Positions 32,704 to 39,541 of a stretch of DNA of 64,000 nt are shown here, in pieces. The position numbers and the translations under genes were made by a program. Numbering within the stretch: the first letter of the stretch is position 1; the number at the start of each line of letters is the position of its first letter. Source of the DNA: Streptomyces coacervatus. Its GTDB lineage: Bacteria > Actinomycetota > Actinomycetes > Streptomycetales > Streptomycetaceae. The notes beneath the pieces are model-generated. The model made no database searches. It was not told the DNA's origin and saw only the letters and a list, made by a program, of their open reading frames with translations. The stretch is from NCBI RefSeq assembly GCF_029223485.1, contig NZ_JARHTP010000010.1, positions 248,001 through 312,000 of the forward strand. Direction: 5' to 3'.

Positions 32704-33684
32704 TCATCCAGTGGCACCTTCTGCGGGGAACCGGTTCAAAGCCCCCGGCAACCGGGACCCGAGCGGCGCCATATCGCCATCCGCCCCGTGCCGGGCAAGC
32801 AGGTCAAGAGCGAGCCGCCCGCGCCGCACCCGCTCCCGGGCGGTGTCCAGGGTCACGTCCCGCAGGTGGGTGCCCCACGGATAGATACCGGGAGCCTTGC
32901 TCAGACCGAACTTCAGATAGAGCGGCGCGCCGCGCCGAATCAGCTCGGCGACCTCGTACATCCGGATGTAGCCGCCGAGGTCGTCGGGGGCCTCGATGTA
33001 CATGTCCATGGGGGCGGCGGAGACCCGCCGGATCTCGGTGAGGTGATCGAGCGTCAGATCGCTGGGCACGTTGAGCGAGTCGGCGCCGAGCTGCTCGTAG
33101 ACCGCGTACGAGGCCGGGTTGACCGGCCCTATGAGCGCGGACACCTTCAGCGTGGTGTCGGCCGGGATGATGCCGCTCTGCCGCGCCCGGTGCAGCGTCC
33201 ACAGCACGCCCTCGTCGGCGACGAGCAGGCACTTGACGCCCAACTCCGTTGCGCGGACGGCGTCTTCGAGGCAGCCGGCCACCGCGTCGTGGCCGCGGGC
33301 GCGCAGTCCGGCCCCCCGCGAGTCGGAGCGCACGGAGCCGCCGATGTCCCAGGTGCCGCGCGGGCCGGTGAACAGGCAGAGCTCGATGTCGCGCTCGGCG
33401 GTCGCCTCGACCATCTCGGTGATCTCGGCGTCGGTCAGCATCCACACGCCGCTGCCCTGGCTGATCCGGTGGATCGGCACATCGAGGCGCGAGGACTCCT
33501 TGAGTATGACGGCCAGCGCTTCGGGACCCTCGCACGAGGGGATCTCGGTGCGCCAGCGGCCGCCGCCGGGGAAGGTGTGCGGCGAGGCGTCGGCGGGGTC
33601 GAGGGCGGGCGCACCCAGCCCGAGCGCGGTGAGCGCCTGCTCACCCGGTCGGCGGGCCGCCGTGGCGGAAGCGTCGGTCGTCAC
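32704..33684 (-). CDS. Peptidase U32-like TIM-barrel protein
   Basis: A 326-residue protein of the barrel type annotated as U32 family peptidase in actinobacteria. Motifs include SQGSGVWMLTDAEITEMVEAT, GVKCLLVADEGVLWTLHRAR, GADSLNVPSDLTLDHLTEIRR and PMDMYIEAPDDLGGYIRMYEVAELI. The GTG start has AAGGA 6 nt upstream. Its position in a sugar-acid catabolic region and the lack of an obvious protease site suggest an aldolase- or isomerase-like role, but this is inference. An operator-like palindrome lies directly upstream, and a terminator separates it from the dehydrogenase gene. Confidence 0.6.
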   Translation of the reverse strand: MTTDASATAARRPGEQALTALGLGAPALDPADASPHTFPGGGRWRTEIPSCEGPEALAVILKESSRLDVPIHRISQGSGVWMLTDAEITEMVEATAERDIELCLFTGPRGTWDIGGSVRSDSRGAGLRARGHDAVAGCLEDAVRATELGVKCLLVADEGVLWTLHRARQSGIIPADTTLKVSALIGPVNPASYAVYEQLGADSLNVPSDLTLDHLTEIRRVSAAPMDMYIEAPDDLGGYIRMYEVAELIRRGAPLYLKFGLSKAPGIYPWGTHLRDVTLDTARERVRRGRLALDLLARHGADGDMAPLGSRLPGALNRFPAEGATG

Positions 33685-33698
33685 AAGCTGTCCTTCGT

Positions 33699-33714
33699 GT
33701 TCGATATTTCGGAC
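33699..33714 (+). promoter_or_regulatory. Best IclR-type operator match, upstream of the U32-like gene
   Basis: GTTCGATATTTCGGAC matches GTTCGAWATTTCGAAC at 15 of 16 positions. It ends 15 nt before the GTG start, so bound regulator would block initiation. It gives this gene its own promoter, separate from the upstream operon. Confidence 0.55.
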
Positions 33715-33751
33715 GAGGTTCGCGGCTCAAGTCATGGGGGGCTTGGGTGTA

Positions 33752-33790
33752 CGCCGGTGCGGAGGCCGTCAGGTCGCCCCCGCACCGGCG
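33752..33790 (-). terminator. Hairpin after the dehydratase-dehydrogenase operon
   Basis: CGCCGGTGCGG and CCGCACCGGCG form a perfect 11-bp stem with a 17-nt loop, 5 nt past the dehydrogenase stop on the minus strand. Confidence 0.7.
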
Positions 33791-33795
33791 CACGT

Positions 33796-34800
33796 CTAGG
33801 GGCGGAGCAGCACCTTGCCCACCTTCGGATCACCGGACCCGACCAGCTCGATGGCCTGCGGGAACTCGCCGAGCGGCAGCTCGTGCGTGACCAGCGGCAG
33901 CGGATCGAGCAGACCGGCCCCGAACACCCGCACCGTGTGCGCCCAGGCATCCGGCGGCGCCCCGAAGACGGTGTGCACCTCCAGCTGCCGTACGACGAGG
34001 TCGGTCGGGTCGAGCCCCTCGGCGCCCGCAGCCGGGATCCCCGTCAGGACCAGGCGTCCGCCGCGCCTGAGCAGGGAGGCGGCGGTGCGCGCGGCGGACG
34101 CGGACCCGGCGGTCTCGATGACGACGTCGAAGTCGTCAGGCAGCTCCTGGTCCTTGGTGCGGAAGTCGGTCGCGCCGAAAGTTCTCGAAAGCCCCGCCCG
34201 GTCGGGCCGCGTCCCTACGACGAGCAGCTCGGCGGGCGAGCCCGCCTTCAGGAACTGAACGGCGAACATCCCGAGCGTCCCGGTGCCGACCACCGCGACC
34301 CGCTCGCCCGGCAACGCGTTCGCCTTGATCGCGGCGGCCGCGATACAGGCGGCGGGCTCCAGCAGAGCGGCGGCCGTCAGATCGGCGTCGTCCGGCAGAA
34401 CGTGCAGGAGGCGGGCCGGAAGGGTCAGCGTGGTGGCCATCGCCCCCGGCTGGGTGAACCCGGTCTCCTCGTACCCGGCCGTGCACAGCGTGGTCTCGCC
34501 CGCATGGCAGCGATCGCAGACCTGGCAGTTGCGGAAGCCCTCGCCGACGACCTTGCGGCCTACGAGAGTCGAAGGCACCCCGGCGCCGACCGCCGCCACC
34601 GTGCCGGACCACTCGTGGCCCGGCGTGAGCGGGTAACGGACGTACCCCTCGGGCCGGTTGCCCTGGTACACCTCGCGGTCGCTGCCGCAGATGCCGACGG
34701 CGTGGACGCGGACCAGGGCCTCGCCGGCGGCGGGCTCACGAGGGGTGTGCTCGACGAGCTCGTGCTCGCCGGGCGCCCCGATGACTACGGCGCTGCTCAC
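33796..34800 (-). CDS. Zinc-dependent medium-chain alcohol/sugar dehydrogenase
   Basis: A 334-residue MDR protein. Catalytic zinc ligands are Cys in GICGSDREVYQG and His-Glu in TPGHEWSG. The structural zinc is bound by a C-x2-C-x2-C-x7-C lobe (NCQVCDRCHAGETTLC). The Rossmann motif is VVGTGTLGMFAVQF. This is the sorbitol/threonine/galactitol-dehydrogenase type. The GTG start overlaps the dehydratase stop by GTGA, so the two are co-translated. With a galactonate-dehydratase-like partner it could oxidise a sugar or an aldonate-derived intermediate. Confidence 0.9.
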   Translation of the reverse strand: MSSAVVIGAPGEHELVEHTPREPAAGEALVRVHAVGICGSDREVYQGNRPEGYVRYPLTPGHEWSGTVAAVGAGVPSTLVGRKVVGEGFRNCQVCDRCHAGETTLCTAGYEETGFTQPGAMATTLTLPARLLHVLPDDADLTAAALLEPAACIAAAAIKANALPGERVAVVGTGTLGMFAVQFLKAGSPAELLVVGTRPDRAGLSRTFGATDFRTKDQELPDDFDVVIETAGSASAARTAASLLRRGGRLVLTGIPAAGAEGLDPTDLVVRQLEVHTVFGAPPDAWAHTVRVFGAGLLDPLPLVTHELPLGEFPQAIELVGSGDPKVGKVLLRP

Positions 34801-35957
34801 TTCTGGGTGCCCTTCGGCTTGCGCTGCTCCCAGCCCTCGGCCCACAGGTCGAACCGGGCCTGCTGCTGCGGGAACTCGGCGGCCGCGTCCACGTCCAGCT
34901 CGACGCCGAGACCGGGAGCGTCCGACAGGTGGAAGTACCCGTCCACGACCTGCGGCGCGCCCTTCACCACCTTCTTGATCTCCGCGTCGGCGAAGTCGTT
35001 GAAGTGCTCCAGGATCTTGAAGTTGGGGGAGGTGAAACCGACCTGGAGGGAGGCGGCGGTCAGCACCGGCCCGCCCACGTTGTGGGGAGCGACGAGCACG
35101 TAGTGGGTCTCGGCGGTGGCGGCCAGCTTCCTGGTCTCCCAGATACCACCGATATGGCCGACGTCCGGCTGGATGATGTCGACGGCCTGGCTCTCGAACA
35201 GCTCGCGGAACTCGATGCGATCGTGAATCCGCTCACCGGTGGCGACCGGGATGTCGACCTTGGCGGCGACCTTCTCCAGCGCCTTCAGGTTCTCCGGCGG
35301 GCAGGGCTCCTCCAGCCAGGCGGGCTTGAAGGGTGCGAGCTCGTGGGCGAGCCGTACGGCGGTGGCGGGGGAGAACCGGCCGTGCATCTCCAGCATCAGC
35401 TCGGAGTCCGGCCCGATGGCGTCCCGCACGGCCTCGATCAGCGACACGGCATACAGGGTCTGCTCGTGGTCCAGCTCGAAGTGCCCGGTCCCGAAGGGGT
35501 CGATCTTCAGCGCCTTGTACCCGCGCTCCATGACCCCCTGGGCGGCCTTGTGATAGGCCTCGGGCGTCCGTTCCGTCGTGTACCAGCCATTGGCGTACGC
35601 CTTGACCTTGTCGGTCACCTTGCCGCCCAGCAGCTGCCAGACGGGCACCCCGAGGGCCTTGCCCTTGATGTCCCAGCAGGCCATCTCGATCACCGCGATG
35701 CCGGACATCACGATCTCACCGGCCCGCCCGTAGTCGCCGTACTTCATCCGGCGTACGAGGTCTTCCACGGCGAACGGGTCGGAGCCCAGAATGTGGTTGG
35801 CCTCCGCCTCCCGCAGATAGCCGACCAGCGCGTCGGTGTGGCCCAGCATCCGGGTCTCGCCGACTCCAGTGATCCCTTCGTCGGTGTGCACCTGGACGTA
35901 TGTCAGGTTGCGCCACGGCGTCCCGACCACGTGTGTGCTGATTCCGGTGATGCGCAC
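34797..35957 (-). CDS. Enolase-superfamily sugar-acid dehydratase (galactonate/mandelate-racemase type)
   Basis: A 386-residue enzyme of the mandelate racemase subgroup, expected to dehydrate an aldonic acid to a 2-keto-3-deoxy acid with Mg2+. Metal and catalytic signatures are ALKIDPFG, LMLEMHGRF, WLEEPCPPEN, ATGERIHDR, IIQPDVGHIGGI and the His of VAPHNVGGPV. The EMHGR segment corresponds to DFHGR of DgoD with Glu in place of Asp at the first ligand. The GTG start has AAGGGG at 8 nt. It heads an operon with the zinc dehydrogenase and has an unusual double palindrome 54-86 nt upstream. Confidence 0.88.
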   Translation of the reverse strand: MRITGISTHVVGTPWRNLTYVQVHTDEGITGVGETRMLGHTDALVGYLREAEANHILGSDPFAVEDLVRRMKYGDYGRAGEIVMSGIAVIEMACWDIKGKALGVPVWQLLGGKVTDKVKAYANGWYTTERTPEAYHKAAQGVMERGYKALKIDPFGTGHFELDHEQTLYAVSLIEAVRDAIGPDSELMLEMHGRFSPATAVRLAHELAPFKPAWLEEPCPPENLKALEKVAAKVDIPVATGERIHDRIEFRELFESQAVDIIQPDVGHIGGIWETRKLAATAETHYVLVAPHNVGGPVLTAASLQVGFTSPNFKILEHFNDFADAEIKKVVKGAPQVVDGYFHLSDAPGLGVELDVDAAAEFPQQQARFDLWAEGWEQRKPKGTQK

Positions 35958-36010
35958 GGCAGTTGCCCCTTGCTGCGTCGTCGTCTGCTTCGTCTGCTTC
36001 GTCGGCCCGG

Positions 36011-36043
36011 TCGAACGTGTTCGAGATTTCGTCACACGTTCGA
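36011..36043. promoter_or_regulatory. Nested operator: 10-bp inverted repeat around an IclR-type site
   Basis: TCGAACGTGT (36011-36020) and ACACGTTCGA (36034-36043) are perfect inverted repeats separated by 13 nt. Overlapping them, 36019-36034 reads GTTCGAGATTTCGTCA, 12 of 16 to the GTTCGAWATTTCGAAC consensus. CGAACGTGTTCG (36012-36023) is itself palindromic. This compound site lies upstream of the dehydratase gene. Confidence 0.55.
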
Positions 36044-36228
36044 AATGCTGGCGTGACAGTAAGGACGGGGCGGCGGGAGTGTCAATGGGTCGAACACATA
36101 ACGGTTTCGACACTGCTTTCGACGGGCTTTTCGGAGGCGGTTTCGGTGTGATCGGTAGAGATGCCCGGGAGATGCGTGCCGGTGGACTCAACTCGCCACG
36201 CCGGAACGGGTGGTTCCCTACACAACTT

Positions 36229-36240
36229 TCACAGCTGTGA
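36229..36240. promoter_or_regulatory. Perfect 12-bp palindrome upstream of the SCO2400-family gene
   Basis: TCACAGCTGTGA lies 41-52 nt before the ATG at 36281. A regulator site is possible; no family consensus is assigned. Confidence 0.35.
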
Positions 36241-36280
36241 CTATGAACGTCACCTGTGCGGAACTTAGTCTTCCCGCGTC

Positions 36281-37072
36281 ATGGACTACTGCCACCCGTG
36301 CCGACGGCACCTCAACGGCGCTCTCGCCTGCCCGGGGTGCGGCGCCTCCGTCGAAGAACTCCGCGGCTCCGCGGGGTACGCCGACGCGCCCGCGTACGAG
36401 GGCGGATACGGGTTGGCGTACGACGGCCACGGCGACGAGGGCCCCTACGACGACGAGTCCGACGACGAGGACGAGGACGACCGCGACGACGAGGCACCGG
36501 TCGGCAGGGCCGCCCGGCGTGCGCAGGAGCGCGGCCGTGGACGTGGGCGCGGCGGCCGGGCCGCCGAGGGCCCCGCGGGCGCTGCGAGCCGCCGCGATCG
36601 CAAAGCCGCCGCACACCGACGGCGCCGCCGCCGGGTGCTGCTGGTCACCGCGGCCGCCGTACTCGCGGCTGGCGGCCTCAGCCTCGCCGAACTGGGCATG
36701 GACGCCCCCTTCTCCAGCCCCAAGCCGGCCGCGGCCGGGGACGACTCGGCGGAGGGCGCGGCATCGGCGGAGGCCGGCACGAAGAAGCAGGTGGGCGACA
36801 AAACGGGTGACGGGCAAACGGGTTCCGCGACCGGCGGCCCATCGGCGTCCCCCTCGGCCTCGAAGTCCCCGAAGGACAAGAAGAAGGACGAGGACAAGCC
36901 CTCTGAAGCCGAGTCGACCAAGACGGACACGGCCCCGGGCACAACAACGGCCCCCACCCACACGACCCCCGCGTCGACCCCCACCCCCACATCAAACCCG
37001 ACGACCTCCGACCCGACCCCGGACCCGTCCCCGTCGGAGTCGTGCAAGCGGTTCCTGTGGTGGTGCACCTGA
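36281..37072 (+). CDS. SCO2400-family protein: zinc-ribbon start, acidic linker, membrane helix, Thr/Pro tail
   Basis: A 263-residue protein. It begins MDYCHPCRRHLNGALACPGCG, a CxxC...CxxC zinc-ribbon-like motif. A strongly acidic stretch (residues about 50-70, DDESDDEDEDDRDDE), an Arg-rich segment, one membrane helix (about 117-137, VLLVTAAAVLAAGGLSLAELG) and a long Ser/Thr/Pro/Lys-rich extracellular tail ending SCKRFLWWCT follow. This matches the Streptomyces SCO2400 family of unknown function. The zinc ribbon would be cytoplasmic and the tail outside. It could link a cytoplasmic signal to the wall. Confidence 0.85.
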   Translation: MDYCHPCRRHLNGALACPGCGASVEELRGSAGYADAPAYEGGYGLAYDGHGDEGPYDDESDDEDEDDRDDEAPVGRAARRAQERGRGRGRGGRAAEGPAGAASRRDRKAAAHRRRRRRVLLVTAAAVLAAGGLSLAELGMDAPFSSPKPAAAGDDSAEGAASAEAGTKKQVGDKTGDGQTGSATGGPSASPSASKSPKDKKKDEDKPSEAESTKTDTAPGTTTAPTHTTPASTPTPTSNPTTSDPTPDPSPSESCKRFLWWCT

Positions 37073-37131
37073 GGTTCGGGTGCCGTAACCCGGTGTGCCT
37101 GGGGCGCTTTTTCGCCGCCGGTCACGACAAT

Positions 37132-37204
37132 CCAGCCCGTCCGGCGTTTGAGGACAAGGCCCCTTAAGGGCCGATAGCGGGGGCCTGGGGGCGGCAGCCC
37201 CCAG
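37132..37204 (+). repeat. Intergenic repeat family 2, copy 1
   Basis: Begins CCAGCCCGTCCGGCGTTTGA, continues GGACAAGGCC, and ends in a CTGGGGGC-GGCA-GCCCCCAG hairpin (37186-37204 region). A second copy is at 56376-56445. Here it separates the SCO2400-family gene from the convergent MarR gene and may act as a terminator. Confidence 0.85.
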
Positions 37205-37252
37205 TACGGCCACCGCAGCCGCACGGTGCAGCACACCCCCGGGCGCCAAACC

Positions 37253-37690
37253 TCACGCGGCAAGCATCCGCTGAAGCAAATCCCGCAAAGACAACCGCTC
37301 CTCCTCCGACAGCCCGGCCAACGGCTCCCGCGCAAAGCGCAACCCGTCCCGCAGCTCCCGAGCCACCCGCAGCCCCTCCTCCGTAGCGGCAGCAAGCTTC
37401 ACGCGCCGGTCGGCCGGATCGGGGCGCCGCTCCACCAGCCCCCGTGCCTCCAGCCGGTCCACGATCCCCGTGACATTCGACGGCTCGCACTTCAGCTTCT
37501 GTGCCAGCTTCCGCATCGGCAGCGGCTCCAGCGACAGCAGACTCAGCAGCCGCGCCTGCGCCCCGGTCAGCGTGTGCTCGCCGGCCGCCTCCTCGTAGTC
37601 CGCGTAGAACCGGGCCACGACATCGCCGATGAGCTCGACGACCTCCATGGTCAGAGCGTCGGGGCGGCGGGTCTTTTCGGGTGTGGACAT
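37253..37690 (-). CDS. MarR-family transcriptional regulator with a single Cys
   Basis: A 145-residue winged-helix regulator (recognition region PMRKLAQKLKCEPSNVTGIVDRLEARGLVERRPDPADRRVK). Its only cysteine, Cys68, lies at the start of the recognition helix. OhrR-type peroxide sensors instead carry a Cys near residue 15-22, which is missing, although an ohr gene is close. It is divergent from an NADP oxidoreductase gene, and two similar palindromes lie in the shared promoter region. A frame extension to 37738 is possible but adds no conserved sequence. Probably represses itself and the oxidoreductase. Confidence 0.85.
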   Translation of the reverse strand: MSTPEKTRRPDALTMEVVELIGDVVARFYADYEEAAGEHTLTGAQARLLSLLSLEPLPMRKLAQKLKCEPSNVTGIVDRLEARGLVERRPDPADRRVKLAAATEEGLRVARELRDGLRFAREPLAGLSEEERLSLRDLLQRMLAA

Positions 37691-37718
37691 GGCTCCAGGA
37701 TACCCCGTTACTTGACAA

Positions 37719-37766
37719 CCTGAAATATTCAGGAGCATGGTTGTTTCAGGTACTGAAGTATTCGGT
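37719..37766. promoter_or_regulatory. Pair of related palindromes in the MarR/oxidoreductase promoter region
   Basis: CCTGAA-ATA-TTCAGG (37719-37733) and ACTGAA-GTA-TTCGGT (37752-37766) share a CTGAA-N3-TTC core and are 33 bp apart, about three helical turns. A TTGACA at 37712-37717 overlaps the first. A dimer pair of the MarR protein is the likely ligand. Confidence 0.5.
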
Positions 37767-37812
37767 CCTGAAGTTCTTGAAGTACTACCCGCACGCTTGA
37801 AAGGCGCTCGTC

Positions 37813-38811
37813 ATGATCAACCGCGAATGGCACCTGCTCAGCCGCCCGGTCGGCTGGCCGAAGCCCGAGGACTTCGCCCTGGTCGAGACGGAGGTCGGAG
37901 CGCCGGGCGAGGGCCAGGTGCTGGTCCGTAACAAGTACCTCTCGGTCGACCCGTACATGCGCGGCCGCATGAGCGACGCGAAGTCGTACGCCGCGCCCTT
38001 CGAGCTCGGCAAGGTCATGCAGGGCGGTGCGGTCGGCGAGGTCGTCGAGTCCAACGCCGAGGGCATCGCCGTGGGCGACCACCTGTTGCACTTCTTCGGC
38101 TGGCGCGAGTACGCGGTCCTCGACCCGAAGACCGCCGTCAAGGTCGACCCGGACGCGGCGCCGCTGAGCACGTACCTCGGCGTCCTCGGCATGACGGGCC
38201 TGACCGCCTACGCCGGCCTGCTGCGCGTCGGCGCCTTCAAGGAGGGCGACGCGGTCTTCGTGTCCGGCGCGGCCGGCGCGGTCGGCAGCCAGGTCGGCCA
38301 GATCGCCAAGCTGAAGGGTGCCTCGCGCGTCATCGGCTCGGCCGGCTCCGACGAGAAGGTCAAGCTCCTCGTCGAGGAGTACGGCTTCGACGCCGCCTTC
38401 AACTACAAGAACGGCCCGGTCCGGGAGCAGCTCAAGGAGGCCGCCCCGGACGGCATCGACGTCTACTTCGACAACGTCGGCGGCGAGCACCTGGAGGCCG
38501 CGATCGGCGCGCTCAACCTCAAGGGCCGGGCCGTGATCTGCGGCATGATCTCGGTGTACAACTCGACCGAGCCGACCCCCGGTCCGCGCAACATGGTCAA
38601 GATCGTGCAGAACCGGCTCCGCATCGAGGGCGTCCTCGTCGGCGACCACTACGACCTGCAGCAGCAGTTCGTCCAGGAGGTCGGCCCCTGGGTCGCCTCG
38701 GGGCAGCTGAAGTACCGCGAGACCGTCGTCGAGGGCATCGAGAACAACCTGGAGGCGTTCCTCGGGGTTCTGCGGGGCGACAACACCGGAAAGATGATCG
38801 TCAAGCTCTGA
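37813..38811 (+). CDS. NADP-dependent oxidoreductase (CurA / leukotriene B4 reductase-like MDR)
   Basis: A 332-residue zinc-independent medium-chain reductase. Typical features are SVDPYMRGRMSDAKSYAAPFELGKVMQGG, LGMTGLTAYAGLL, the nucleotide motif VFVSGAAGAVGSQVGQIAKLKG and DVYFDNVGGEHLEAAI. These enzymes reduce alpha,beta-unsaturated ketones or quinone-like compounds with NADPH. The ATG has AAAGG at about 9 nt. It is divergent from the MarR gene and 111 nt upstream of ohr, suggesting a joint response to electrophiles or peroxides. Confidence 0.92.
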   Translation: MINREWHLLSRPVGWPKPEDFALVETEVGAPGEGQVLVRNKYLSVDPYMRGRMSDAKSYAAPFELGKVMQGGAVGEVVESNAEGIAVGDHLLHFFGWREYAVLDPKTAVKVDPDAAPLSTYLGVLGMTGLTAYAGLLRVGAFKEGDAVFVSGAAGAVGSQVGQIAKLKGASRVIGSAGSDEKVKLLVEEYGFDAAFNYKNGPVREQLKEAAPDGIDVYFDNVGGEHLEAAIGALNLKGRAVICGMISVYNSTEPTPGPRNMVKIVQNRLRIEGVLVGDHYDLQQQFVQEVGPWVASGQLKYRETVVEGIENNLEAFLGVLRGDNTGKMIVKL

Positions 38812-38922
38812 CCTCCACGAGAGAACCTCTTCTGCCGGTTTCCGGTATGCGGTAACTTCTTTCCGAAACCGTCGTCGATCGTGGGCGCGAGTCGCGGCGG
38901 ACCGAGGAGGAGAAGACACCGC

Positions 38923-39342
38923 ATGTCCATCCAGCAGACGGACGTCCTGTACACCGCCGTCGCCACCGCCGAGAACGGTCGCGACGGCCGGGTCGCCACC
39001 GACGACGGCAAGCTCGACGTCGTCGTCAACCCGCCCAAGGAGATGGGCGGCAGCGGCGCCGGCACCAACCCGGAGCAGCTGTTCGCGGCCGGCTACAGCG
39101 CCTGCTTCCAGGGCGCGCTGGGCGTCGTCGCCCGCCAGGAGAAGGCCGACATCTCCGGCTCGACGGTCACCGCGAAGGTCGGCATCGGCAAGAACGACGA
39201 CGGCTTCGGCATCATCGTCGAGATCTCGGCCGAGATCCCGAACGTCGACGCGGAGCAGGCCAAGGCCCTCCTGGAGAAGGCCCACCAGGTCTGCCCGTAT
39301 TCGAAGGCGACTCGCGGCAACATCACCGTGACGCTCGTCTGA
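38923..39342 (+). CDS. ohr: Organic hydroperoxide resistance protein, Ohr
   Basis: A 139-residue OsmC/Ohr-fold peroxidase that reduces organic hydroperoxides using a reactive Cys pair. Cys61 (SACFQGAL) is the peroxidatic residue and Cys124 (QVCPYSKAT) the resolving one. The conserved TNPEQLFAAGYSACF and KAHQVCPYS segments are intact, as is the catalytic Arg of NGRDGRV. A GAGGAGGAG ribosome site precedes the ATG. A strong hairpin terminator follows the gene. Confidence 0.95.
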   Translation: MSIQQTDVLYTAVATAENGRDGRVATDDGKLDVVVNPPKEMGGSGAGTNPEQLFAAGYSACFQGALGVVARQEKADISGSTVTAKVGIGKNDDGFGIIVEISAEIPNVDAEQAKALLEKAHQVCPYSKATRGNITVTLV

Positions 39343-39364
39343 CGTCGCTCGTTGCGTACGACGA

Positions 39365-39397
39365 GAGGCCGCACCCTAGGACGTGGGGTGCGGCCTC
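39365..39397 (+). terminator. Terminator after ohr
   Basis: GAGGCCGCACCC and GGGTGCGGCCTC form a perfect 12-bp stem with a 9-nt loop, 22 nt after the ohr stop codon. Confidence 0.85.
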
Positions 39398-39450
39398 CGT
39401 CATGTCCAGCAAGCTGCTGGGTGGGCCTTGCGGCGCCGTTTTGTTTTTTA

Positions 39451-39503
39451 GGGGCGCGGGGCTGTGTCGATATGCGGCTCCGCCGCGGGGCGCGACCAGC
39501 CAC
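39451..39503 (+). repeat. Intergenic repeat family 1, copy 4 (variant with insertion)
   Basis: Starts GGGGCGCGGGGCTGTG and ends GCGCGACCAGCCAC, with about 24 extra bases (TCGATATGCGGCTCCGCCGC) in the middle. A T-run (39439-39449) precedes it. Confidence 0.75.
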
Positions 39504-39541
39504 AACGGACCCGCAGGCGAAGTACGGACGCCAGCGAACCG

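Larger units (their letters stand above)
35958..36280. other. Intergenic region without genes (323 nt)
   Basis: Divergent promoter region between the dehydratase operon and the SCO2400-family gene. It holds the nested operator at 36011-36043, several further TTCGA half-sites (36090-36130) and the palindrome at 36229-36240. It is visibly poorer in GC than its surroundings. I see no open frame with a ribosome site. Confidence 0.7.
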
